A DNA stretch of 7,917 bases from Candidatus Fermentibacterota bacterium. GTDB taxonomy: Bacteria; Fermentibacterota; Fermentibacteria; Fermentibacterales; Fermentibacteraceae. The DNA lies in contig JAKLEF010000087.1 of assembly GCA_022703195.1 (NCBI GenBank), positions 1-7,917 of the forward strand. Reading direction: 5' to 3'. Below the pieces are notes generated by a model, which saw nothing but the letters and a program-made list of their open reading frames with translations, had not been told where the DNA came from and did not search any database. Shown here piece after piece: positions 1 through 5,537 of this stretch (positions are counted from its first letter, which is position 1; every line of letters begins with the position of its first letter). The position numbers and the translations under genes were made by a program.

Positions 1-77
1 GATCAGGGAATTGAACAGTATCGACAGGCTGGATTGATGGTCTCTCGCACGTTTGCTTCGCAAACAGTGCTGGCGAC
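1..77. repeat. 77-bp perfect direct repeat, copy 1
   Basis: Identical over 77 bp to positions 659-735. The identity begins at the first base of the window, so this copy may extend further upstream. It contains the inner hairpin GTTTGC-TTC-GCAAAC (51-65), flanked by GCAC and GTGC arms that lengthen the stem with one bulged A. After position 77 the two copies diverge completely into different hairpins. Confidence 0.95.
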
Positions 78-286
78 TCCTTCATCTCCACGTCCGTGGA
101 AATGAAGAAGCCCGGCAGCGGCTTGCCACCAACCGCGAGAATATGCTCGGCAGGCCGCGAGAGGGCGTGGAAACCCCGGCGGGGGTTTGAAGACAGGCTT
201 GATCGCTCTCGCGACTTTGCTGCGCAAAGTCACTGTCGCTTGTTTCTCATTTCATCGATTCCGCGTTGCGGGATCGACGGGTAGCC

Positions 287-395
287 CGACAGCATGGTTC
301 CTGGAAGGAACCTGCGATAGGGCGTGGAAATCCCGGTGGGGTTTGAGGACAGGCTGGATCGCTCTCGCAGGTTCGCTTCGCGAACCATGCTGTCG
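287..395. repeat. Inverted pair of the core hairpin module (287-317 and 365-395)
   Basis: Positions 287-317 match the reverse complement of 365-395 at 26 of 31 bases. All five differences fall in the central loop region (301-307); the outer 14 and 10 bases are identical. Each arm is also a hairpin by itself: GGTTCC/GGAACC at 297-312, and GGTTCGC/GCGAACC at 370-386. The pair can therefore fold either as two small hairpins or as one long one, and it shows that the module occurs in both orientations. Confidence 0.8.
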
Positions 396-556
396 CTTCC
401 TTCTCATCCCGCTTAGCGTGATGAGGGGGACGGGATGCGCAGCCCCCGGGAGGGCCAGTCACGCGAAGTGGTGAGCCTTAGTCTGAGAATCTGAGCGTGA
501 CAAACGCGGAATCGCCTCGATTCTGCGTTTGGCCAGTCGACACCGGAGGTGGAGAC

Positions 557-573
557 TGGCGGTCCGGACGGGA
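557..573 (-). repeat. Duplicated 3' fragment of tRNA-Asp (17 nt)
   Basis: These 17 bases are identical to 763-779, which encode the 3' strand of the T stem, the acceptor 3' strand, the discriminator and the CCA of the adjacent tRNA-Asp. As in the real tRNA, the fragment is followed on the minus strand by a hairpin whose stem includes the CCA (about 530-560). No complete cloverleaf exists here. A more diverged relative sharing GGACGGGA starts at 428, and similarity to the following bases extends about 50 bp (428-477 against 566-616). Confidence 0.8.
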
Positions 574-658
574 GGCAACGCCCCCCGGGAGGACCCGCAG
601 TGCGAGCTGGAGAGCCTCGAAGGCGGTGCGAGCAATGCTGCGACGCCAGCACCAGTCA

Positions 659-735
659 GATCAGGGAATTGAACAGTATCGACAGGCTGGATTGATGGTC
701 TCTCGCACGTTTGCTTCGCAAACAGTGCTGGCGAC
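659..735. repeat. 77-bp perfect direct repeat, copy 2
   Basis: Exact second copy of positions 1-77, at an offset of 658 bp. It sits immediately beside the hairpin that abuts the tRNA-Asp 3' end. The lack of any mismatch suggests a recent duplication or gene conversion, whereas the units at 163 and 320 are clearly diverged. Confidence 0.95.
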
Positions 736-738
736 GCT

Positions 739-766
739 GCCACTTCCCGCGGACGCGGGAAGTGGC
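739..766 (-). terminator. Perfect 12-bp hairpin abutting the tRNA-Asp 3' end
   Basis: Positions 739-750 pair perfectly with 755-766 around a 4-nt loop. On the minus strand the stem starts inside the tRNA: it uses the discriminator G and the encoded CCA (766-763). No T-run follows, so it is not a canonical intrinsic terminator. It may instead protect or pause the transcript or affect tRNA 3' processing. The same arrangement recurs at the partial tRNA copy near 530-560. Confidence 0.5.
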
Positions 767-840
767 GGTCCGGACGGGACTCGAACCCGCAACTTCCGCC
801 GTGACAGGGCGGTGCTCTAACCAAATTGAACTACCGGACC
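763..840 (-). tRNA. tRNA-Asp (anticodon GTC)
   Basis: The minus strand from 840 folds into a full cloverleaf. The acceptor stem is GGTCCGG/CCGGACC and the D arm is GTTC/GAGC. The anticodon stem is CCGCC/GGCGG around the loop CTGTCAC, giving anticodon GTC, and a T arm carries TTCGAGT. The discriminator is G and the CCA end is genomically encoded. Anticodon GTC, C at position 38 and G73 are known aspartate identity elements. A promoter lies just upstream and a strong hairpin directly overlaps the 3' end. The gene is transcribed divergently from the secreted protein gene at 952. Confidence 0.97.
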
Positions 841-857
841 ACCGTTTGCAGGCGGGA

Positions 858-887
858 TTTATACGGGCGGGCGGCACGCGGCGTCAA
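858..887 (-). promoter_or_regulatory. Sigma-70-type promoter for tRNA-Asp
   Basis: On the minus strand a -35 box TTGACG (887-882) and a -10 box TATAAA (863-858) are separated by 18 bp. Both are close to consensus and stand out in otherwise GC-rich sequence. The predicted transcription start, near 851, is about ten bases before the tRNA 5' end. Confidence 0.7.
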
Positions 888-894
888 GCCGCTT

Positions 895-922
895 TTGCCC
901 GGCGACGCCGCAGGGCTATATT
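895..922 (+). promoter_or_regulatory. Putative promoter for the secreted protein gene
   Basis: A -35-like TTGCCC (895-900) and a good -10 TATATT (917-922) are separated by 16 bp. The start of transcription would fall near 929, leaving a short leader. A strong Shine-Dalgarno AAGGAGG (941-947) precedes ATG 952. The -35 boxes of this promoter and of the opposing tRNA promoter are only 7 bp apart, so the two may compete. Confidence 0.45.
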
Positions 923-951
923 CGCAGTCCAGACTCAAGGAAGGAGGGAAG

Positions 952-1575
952 ATGAAGAGACTGATAACGGCGGCCCTGCTTCTGTCGACCGCGGCAATGG
1001 CCGACGTCGAGATAGGCAGCGACGTGGGGCTCGGCAGCACGCCCTTCTGCGGTGGTTGATATCCCGCCGGAATGCGCTACCAGGTGGTAGTGCTCGACAG
1101 CGAGATAGGAACCGCGATAACGATCGAGGATCTCCTCTGGAAGCGTGCGCCGATGGGCGAGGACCACGGATCCTACAACAACTTCAAGATCTACATGGGA
1201 TACACCACCCTCGACGTCCTGGGCACCAGCTTCGAGAGCAACTACGTACCGTCGTCGAAGACGCTCGTGTTCAACAGGTCCACCTACACCCTCTCGGGTT
1301 TGGGGCCGGACCAGTGGTTCACCACGGCGCTGGACACCCCGTTCTTCTACAACGGCAGCAACAATCTCCTGATAGACATCGAGTGGACGTCGACCCCGGA
1401 CAGCCAGTCCGTCTACGTGTACAACTGGACAGGCGCCGACGGACGCTCCGTCTTCTGCAGCCCCGACGGTCAGCCGTCGGGCGGGCTCGAGTCGACCGCG
1501 CCGCACTGGATCCTCGGCGGGACGAACGACCTCGACAACGCGACCTTCGCCTCCATCAAGTACCTGTTCGAATAG
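952..1575 (+). CDS. Small secreted beta-rich protein with one in-frame TGA
   Basis: The frame opens at ATG 952 behind a strong Shine-Dalgarno. It encodes a Sec signal peptide (MKRLITAALLLSTAAMA, then DVEIG), runs into TGA at 1057-1059, and continues in the same frame to TAG at 1573-1575. The total is 207 codons including the TGA. The C-terminal part (for example SEIG, NFKIYMGYTT, YVPSSKTLVF, LDTPFFYNG, NNLLIDIEW) is rich in alternating hydrophobic strands. It resembles extracellular beta-sandwich domains I recall from FCB-group secreted proteins. The N-terminal DVEIGSD and the later part look like one domain, so 952 is the natural start; the ATG at 1072 lacks a good ribosome site and a signal peptide. 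The TGA may be a nonsense mutation (for example TGG to TGA), a recoded site or an assembly error. The preceding residues make CGG-TGA, and a hairpin follows at 1074-1093. Function unknown; probably surface or periplasmic. Confidence 0.65.
1074..1093 (+). promoter_or_regulatory. SECIS-like hairpin downstream of the in-frame TGA
   Basis: GCGCTACC and GGTAGTGC pair over 8 bp (one G-T wobble) around the loop AGGT. The stem starts 14 nt after TGA 1057-1059 and the loop starts 22 nt after it. Bacterial SECIS elements are known to be short stem-loops within the coding sequence just 3' of the UGA, with a G near the start of the loop. The geometry fits, but short stems arise easily in GC-rich coding DNA. 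Confidence 0.25.
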
Positions 1576-1586
1576 GCCTTCCGGCG

Positions 1587-1611
1587 GCGGGGCGCCTTCC
1601 GGGCGCCCCGC
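1587..1611 (+). terminator. GC-rich hairpin after the secreted protein gene
   Basis: Positions 1587-1596 pair perfectly with 1602-1611 around a 5-nt loop, 12 bases after the stop at 1573-1575. No T-run follows. It probably ends or attenuates the upstream transcript before the NapH-like gene at 1641. Confidence 0.55.
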
Positions 1612-1640
1612 TCTGAACTCGGGGAGACTCTGACGGGCTG

Positions 1641-3086
1641 ATGAGAACCTCGATCCTGACCGTCTGCTTCATTGCATCAGCGGCTCTGGCATCATGCCCG
1701 CTGGGCTTCCCGCCGGAGAACGCCTGCCCCGAATCCGCACCCACCTGCGGGCTGTTCACCGACTCCGACGGAGACGGACTTTGCGACAATCCCGGCCCGC
1801 AACCCCAGGTGGAGGAGCCCGATACCGCCTCTGTCGGACCCGACGTCACGCCCTCGGACACTCTCGTCTCCCCGGCCGACACCGTACGGATCGATCCGGA
1901 CACCGGACCCGGCACAACCCCCGATTCGACATCGACTCCGCCGGTCGACCGGGAGGATCTGCCGCCCGACTCCGGCGGCATCGCCGTCATTGCCCCCGAC
2001 AGCGTCGAGCAGGGGGCTGCCGGCGGCGATTCAGTCTGCGTAGTGGTCTCGTGCCCCCTGGGCTACACCCCCGGGCAGGCCTGCTTCGCCGAGGCGCCGT
2101 CCTGCGCCCTCTACAGGGATGCGGGCGCCGACGGACGCTGCGACAATCCCGGCCCGCAAACGGCCGATACGACGGCGGCATCGCCCGGCGACACCACCCG
2201 GATCATTCCAGCATTCGTCTCGGAGGGCTGCCCGCGGGGACTCCCGCCCGCGGCGGCATGCCCTTACGAAAGGCAGCTCTGCCCGCACTGGACCGGGAGA
2301 TGGACGGACGACACCTGCAGCAATCCCTCGAACGGCCGCTCGCGGACCCTGGTCATCCTCGGCATCACGGCGGTGCTCCTCGCATTCGCGACCATCGCGT
2401 CGCGGAGGCTGCGCGGCGGCAGGAAGATGAGGAGAAGGGCAAGGACGACCCGGCTCGTCGTGCTGTCGCTGAGCCTTCTGCTGCTCGGTTTCGTGGCACA
2501 GGGATGCTTCTGCCCCCTGGGCGCGTTCCAGTACGCCCTGGGCGGAACGGCGATCTCCTTCCTCGGTATCGCCGGCATCCTGCTGCTCGTTCTGCCGGTG
2601 GTCCATGCGCTCTTCTTCGGAAGGGTATACTGCGGATGGGTCTGTCCGATGGGGGCCTTCCAGGAGATACTCTGGAAGCTCGACATCCTGCGCCTCGCCC
2701 AGCCCGGGCGGAAGCTCGACAGGATCCTGCTGGGTGCGAGGACCGTGCTCTTCCTGCTGTTCTGCGCGGCAGTGGCGCTAGCCTGGAGGGGCATGCTCGA
2801 CGTGCCCTGGGCCGCCCTCTTCTGCGAGGTCGACCCGTTCAGGGCTGTCTTCACCCTGTTCCTCGCGGGGAACCTGGTGCTCGGCCTCGCCGCGGCTGTG
2901 CTCTCGATCCTCTGGGGCAGGTTCTTCTGCAGATATCTGTGCTTCTACGGGTTCGTACTCGGGCTGGCCTGCCGGGCCGGCCTGTGGACGAAGCTCTGCC
3001 GCCTGACCGGGCGCAGGGATCAGTCCTGCGGGATGCCGGGCGAGCCTTCCACGGGAAGCTGCGAGATCGGCACGAAGGGGGACTAG
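1641..3086 (+). CDS. NapH/NosR-like membrane 4Fe-4S protein with triple Cys-rich N-terminal domain
   Basis: 481 aa, probably an inner-membrane electron-transfer protein. The N-terminus is a signal segment (MRTSILTVCFIASAALAS). It is followed by three related Cys-rich units at about 19-54, 138-173 and 197-230, each with CP-[LR]-G, an inner Cys pair and a D/N-rich end (DSDGDGLCDNPGPQ in unit 1, similar to calcium-binding loops). Thr/Ser/Pro/Asp-rich linkers separate them. A membrane segment at about 236-254 and a basic loop lead to a polytopic part with about four more helices. The Fe-S-type motifs are CFCPLGAFQ (C289, C291), CGWVCPMGAFQE (C331, C335) and CRYLC (C430, C434). Paired CxxxC(P) motifs beside helices are typical of the NapH/NosR/YccM Fer4_5 family. 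The C-terminus has more Cys residues but no classic ferredoxin domain. L16-A17-S18-C19 could also be read as a lipobox. The ribosome site at ATG 1641 is weak. The electron donor and acceptor are not visible. Confidence 0.8.
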   Translation: MRTSILTVCFIASAALASCPLGFPPENACPESAPTCGLFTDSDGDGLCDNPGPQPQVEEPDTASVGPDVTPSDTLVSPADTVRIDPDTGPGTTPDSTSTPPVDREDLPPDSGGIAVIAPDSVEQGAAGGDSVCVVVSCPLGYTPGQACFAEAPSCALYRDAGADGRCDNPGPQTADTTAASPGDTTRIIPAFVSEGCPRGLPPAAACPYERQLCPHWTGRWTDDTCSNPSNGRSRTLVILGITAVLLAFATIASRRLRGGRKMRRRARTTRLVVLSLSLLLLGFVAQGCFCPLGAFQYALGGTAISFLGIAGILLLVLPVVHALFFGRVYCGWVCPMGAFQEILWKLDILRLAQPGRKLDRILLGARTVLFLLFCAAVALAWRGMLDVPWAALFCEVDPFRAVFTLFLAGNLVLGLAAAVLSILWGRFFCRYLCFYGFVLGLACRAGLWTKLCRLTGRRDQSCGMPGEPSTGSCEIGTKGD

Positions 3087-3103
3087 GGCGGCCCCTGCCG
3101 CCC
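3086..3103. terminator. Shared hairpin between convergent genes
   Basis: GGGCGGC (3086-3092) and GCCGCCC (3097-3103) pair over 7 bp with a CCCT loop. The hairpin fills the 21-bp gap between the NapH-like stop (3084-3086) and the citDE stop (3108-3110). It can form in both transcripts, so it may act as a bidirectional terminator, although no T-run is present. Confidence 0.5.
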
Positions 3104-3107
3104 GGGC

Positions 3108-4310
3108 CTATTCGCCCGTTCCCGCGGCATCCCTCCAGCCTTCGGGGATCATCCCGAACATGACGGCTTCGGAGACAGTGGCCTCGGCCTGCCTGGCCAC
3201 GGCCGGGTCGATCATCTTGCTGCCCAGGGCAACGGCGCCGAGTCCGCGGCTCTGCGCGTCCTCCATTGCGAGCACGACCTTCTTCGCGTACTCGATCGAC
3301 TCCGCGTCGGGCATGAATCCCTGGTTGATGGCGGCGACCTGTCCGGGATGGACGCAGCCCTTGCCGATGAAGCCCAGTTCGCGGGCCTCTGCGATGGAGG
3401 CCCTGAGCCCCTCCTCGTTCTTCACGTCGGCGTAGACCGTGTCGATGGGCTGGAGCCCGGCGGCCCTGGCGGCGAGCACTATCATGCTGCGCGAGAAGAA
3501 GCTCTCGCGTCCCCCGGGGGTGGGTCTCACGCCCAGCTCGGCAGTCAGGTCCTGCAGGCCCAGGGTGAGGGCCGCTGTTTCGGGCACCGCGCGGGCGATG
3601 TCCAGCGCAGAGAGGATCCCGAGGGGGCTCTCGATGATGGGCATGAACCATGGCAGCCCCGGCCTGTGGCACCGCTTCGCGATCCTCTCGGAAAGCGCGC
3701 GGACTTCGGAGATCCTCGAAGGGGTCTCGACCTTGGGCACCAGCACGTGCTGCACCCTCTGCGGGATGATCCAGGCGAGGTCCTCGTCGCCCCCGGCCCC
3801 CTGGTTGATGCGCACCATGATCTCCACGCCGCCGAAGTCCATGGATGCGAGGGCATGGGCCACCAGTATCCTGGCCTCGAACTTCCTGTCGGGGGAGACG
3901 CTGTCCTCGAGGTCGAGTATCACGCCGTCCGCGCCCGACGAGACGGCCTTGGGCAGGAACTCGGGGCGGTTGCCCGGGAGGTACAGCCGCGACCTGCGGG
4001 GGCGCACCCTGGGCGACGGCTGGAAGACTGCAGCGGGTGGAAGGGGGGTCAGGCTGCCGCCGGTCGCCTTCCTCGCCGCCGCCTCGAAACGGGCGGCCGC
4101 CACGAAGGGGAGGGCTCCGGAATCCTCCACCGTCACCCTCCCGTTGACGCCGATCCTGTCGGCGACGGCCCTGACGGCCGCCTCGAGGGGGGCGTGATCC
4201 GCCTCTCCCGAGATCGAGACTTCCAGGGCGCCCTCTCCGGGCGCGAAGATGACCAGGCAGTCGGATTTGACCTTGGGTCCGGCATAACCAGCACTGAAAT
4301 CCGTGGGCAT
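3108..4310 (-). CDS. Fused citrate lyase acyl carrier protein (CitD)-beta subunit (CitE)
   Basis: 400 aa, cytoplasmic. Residues 1 to about 88 resemble CitD, the citrate lyase acyl carrier protein. AGPKVKSD places Ser16 where CitD carries its phosphoribosyl-dephospho-CoA arm, and GRVTVEDSGALP matches the CitD GVQLNVDDKGAL region. Residues from about 105 are a CitE/HpcH-HpaI lyase: LYLPGNRPE (109-117), DLED (133-136), RIN (167-169), PKVE (192-195), IESPLG (226-231), GLQDL (251-255) and KGCVHPGQV (317-325). E227 and D254 fit the family's metal ligands. The CitE-type reaction cleaves citryl-ACP to oxaloacetate and acetyl-ACP. I chose ATG 4310, with GGAGG 5 bases upstream, over ATG 4322, which would add 4 residues (MEEE). 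CitF, CitC, CitX and CitG are absent from the window, so a related citramalate or malyl lyase role remains possible. An 8-bp hairpin separates the gene from the upstream permease. Confidence 0.85.
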   Translation of the reverse strand: MPTDFSAGYAGPKVKSDCLVIFAPGEGALEVSISGEADHAPLEAAVRAVADRIGVNGRVTVEDSGALPFVAAARFEAAARKATGGSLTPLPPAAVFQPSPRVRPRRSRLYLPGNRPEFLPKAVSSGADGVILDLEDSVSPDRKFEARILVAHALASMDFGGVEIMVRINQGAGGDEDLAWIIPQRVQHVLVPKVETPSRISEVRALSERIAKRCHRPGLPWFMPIIESPLGILSALDIARAVPETAALTLGLQDLTAELGVRPTPGGRESFFSRSMIVLAARAAGLQPIDTVYADVKNEEGLRASIAEARELGFIGKGCVHPGQVAAINQGFMPDAESIEYAKKVVLAMEDAQSRGLGAVALGSKMIDPAVARQAEATVSEAVMFGMIPEGWRDAAGTGE

Positions 4311-4333
4311 CTCTTCCTCCATGAAACTGCCGA

Positions 4334-4354
4334 GACCCGCGTCAGGCGCGGGTC
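4334..4354 (-). terminator. Hairpin between the permease gene and citDE
   Basis: GACCCGCG and CGCGGGTC pair over 8 bp around a 5-nt loop. It begins 3 bases after the permease stop (4360-4358) and ends about 24 bases before the citDE start. It could terminate, attenuate or process the transcript between the two genes. There is no strong T-run. Confidence 0.45.
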
Positions 4355-4357
4355 AGG

Positions 4358-5485
4358 CTACTCGAACGCCCCGAGGGGGCACGTCGCGCAGGAATCCGGC
4401 GGACACTCGAGGGTGTTCTGCATCAGGAACGTGAATCCGGAATCGGGCGCCACACTGAAGCTGTATCTGTCGAGGAACGACCGGATCGTCTCGGCCCTGT
4501 CCTCGCACCACGGCTCGTACTCGACGGCGAAGGCCCTGTATCTCCCTGCTTCCACGGCCCATGCGAACTCGGCCTGCCAGGGCTCGAGGGCGATCCCGCT
4601 CCTCGGGTCGACCCACCAGGGCACGATGACCGGGGAGAGCTCGGGGATGCGCCCGGCGAACGAAGTCGGATCGGCCGGGTCGACGGTGACGAAGACCGTC
4701 CCGGGGCCTCCCTGCGAGCCGAAGAACACGGCGAGATCCTGTGCATGATCCGCCGGGTCGCCCATGATGCCCACGAAATAGAGCGTATCCTCCTCGAGCA
4801 CTGCGTATGCCGGTCCGCCTCCGTCGGAGGGAACGCCCGCGGTGCCGGCGGTCTGCGATCCGCCGGGAACGGTCAGAGCCAGCGCCATGCGTACACCGAC
4901 GGCCAGGAAGTAGACCGAGACGACGACTGCCAGAACCCTCGCGACCGAGGTGAACCAGGCCTTCCTGGTGAAGAGGCCGAGCACGGCGAAGGGAAGCATA
5001 TAGACGGTCGTGCCGGCGAAGAAGCCGGTGAAGAGCATGGCACCGCTGACGGGGCCGCTGGATTCGAAGGCGCCCGTGACCGCGATCAGGAAGGAGGGGC
5101 ATACCGAGAGGCCGGTTAGCACGCCCAGGAGGAGCGGGCTCCGGGTGATGCGGGTGAGCCTGGAAGTGGAGCACCCGCCGCACGACTTCCTGGCACGGAC
5201 GACGGAGAGCAGGAGATAGATGGAGAAGAGGATGTACCCGGCCGCCGCCAGGGGCCCTCTTATCGAGACGGGGAGCGACCCTCCCAGCAGGCCGAAAAGG
5301 GCTCCGAAGGCGGCATAGGCCAGGAACCTGCCCAGATTGAGCTCGAGGAGCACCCGCAGCGACTCCGGGCCCGATCTCTTCTCGGACAGGAGGTATGCGC
5401 CGTAGACAGGGCCGCAGGAGGCCAGGCAGGCGGTACCGGTGGCGAGGCCGAGGGCAGCTCCGCGGATCAATGGATCAAGTGTCAT
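4358..5485 (-). CDS. DsbD/CcdA-like (TauE/SafE-type) membrane protein with C-terminal Cys-tailed domain
   Basis: 375 aa. Residues 1 to about 205 form a helix bundle of about six membrane segments. Helix 1 carries CLASCGPVYGAYLL (C20, C24), there is a CGGC in a loop (C102, C105), and a later helix has SVCP (C129). Paired conserved Cys-Pro helices are the hallmark of the DsbD/CcdA family, which passes reducing power across the inner membrane; members are often labelled sulfite exporter TauE/SafE or cytochrome c biogenesis. Residues from about 206 add a linker (GGSQTAGTAG) and a soluble mixed domain of about 150 aa that I do not recognise. It ends in a Cys tail, C361-x4-C366-x2-C369-PLGAFE, shortly before the stop. 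The same CPLGAF string occurs in the NapH-like protein at 1641-3086. ATG 5485 has AGGGA about 10 bases upstream. A strong hairpin separates the gene from the barrel gene. The likely role is delivery of reductant to extracytoplasmic partners, possibly the ferredoxins upstream; the substrate is unknown. Confidence 0.75.
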   Translation of the reverse strand: MTLDPLIRGAALGLATGTACLASCGPVYGAYLLSEKRSGPESLRVLLELNLGRFLAYAAFGALFGLLGGSLPVSIRGPLAAAGYILFSIYLLLSVVRARKSCGGCSTSRLTRITRSPLLLGVLTGLSVCPSFLIAVTGAFESSGPVSGAMLFTGFFAGTTVYMLPFAVLGLFTRKAWFTSVARVLAVVVSVYFLAVGVRMALALTVPGGSQTAGTAGVPSDGGGPAYAVLEEDTLYFVGIMGDPADHAQDLAVFFGSQGGPGTVFVTVDPADPTSFAGRIPELSPVIVPWWVDPRSGIALEPWQAEFAWAVEAGRYRAFAVEYEPWCEDRAETIRSFLDRYSFSVAPDSGFTFLMQNTLECPPDSCATCPLGAFE

Positions 5486-5499
5486 CGGCGGCTTCCCTG

Positions 5500-5525
5500 G
5501 GGGCCCCGGCCGGCGCCGGGGCCCC
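5500..5525 (-). terminator. Very strong 11-bp GC hairpin after the barrel gene
   Basis: Positions 5500-5510 and 5515-5525 are perfect inverted repeats with a CGGC loop, 12 bases after the barrel gene's TGA. It is the strongest GC stem near a gene end on this strand. It could mark the end of the ferredoxin-barrel transcript or serve as a 3' stability element. No T-run follows, so read-through into the permease is possible. Confidence 0.55.
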
Positions 5526-5537
5526 TGGAGAGTGGAT

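Larger units (their letters stand above)
1..735. repeat. Mosaic array of hairpin-containing repeats downstream of tRNA-Asp
   Basis: I see no credible protein gene in this stretch. It is built of diverged repeat units sharing a core that starts GACAGGCTggat, continues with a TCTCGC-type tract, and then forms a short perfect hairpin. Core hairpins are at 51-65, 213-231, 370-386 and 709-723. Units starting at 163 and 320 align over roughly 90 bp at a 157-bp offset. Further hairpins follow each core, for example around 81-106, 259-281, 405-426 and 507-537, each with a different stem sequence. Some modules appear inverted (287-317 against 365-395). The array lies 3' of the tRNA as transcribed, so it may be read through as a structured RNA. 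It could equally be a decayed family of small palindromic elements. No transposase or Cas-type spacer structure is visible. Confidence 0.75.

Noticed and set aside
557..573. Second tRNA gene
   Set aside because: Only the 3' 17 nt match. Sequence further 5' on the minus strand does not form anticodon or D arms.
1..735. CRISPR array or integron attC cassette array
   Set aside because: Repeats are irregular in spacing, diverged and partly inverted, with no uniform short repeat and no cassettes with ORFs. No cas gene or integrase is present.
497..877. Open frames on both strands across the tRNA (107 aa plus strand, 73 aa minus strand)
   Set aside because: Their sequences are translations of the tRNA-Asp gene and its flanks (PDGTRTRN... 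and SSIWLEHRP...), a well-known source of spurious proteins. Neither has a ribosome site.
1072..1575. Independent gene starting at ATG 1072
   Set aside because: No convincing Shine-Dalgarno and no signal peptide. The preceding frame from 952 is in phase and supplies both, so the TGA interrupts one gene.
711..1616. 301-aa plus-strand frame
   Set aside because: It starts inside the tRNA region and runs out of frame across the secreted protein gene, with Arg-rich sequence typical of GC-rich shadow frames. The overlapping frame has the signal peptide and ribosome site.
1694..3163. 489-aa plus-strand frame overlapping the NapH-like gene
   Set aside because: Arg/Pro-rich composition without motifs; the real frame has helices and CxxxC motifs.
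3348..4748. 466-aa plus-strand frame opposite citDE and the permease
   Set aside because: Antisense shadow. The minus-strand frames carry clear family motifs and span the whole region with proper stops, starts and a ribosome site.
4358..5485. ArsG-type organoarsenical efflux permease
   Set aside because: The helix-1 motif CLASCGPVY fits the wider DsbD/CcdA (TauE/SafE-labelled) group. I see no ArsF- or ArsE-like neighbours or arsenic regulator.
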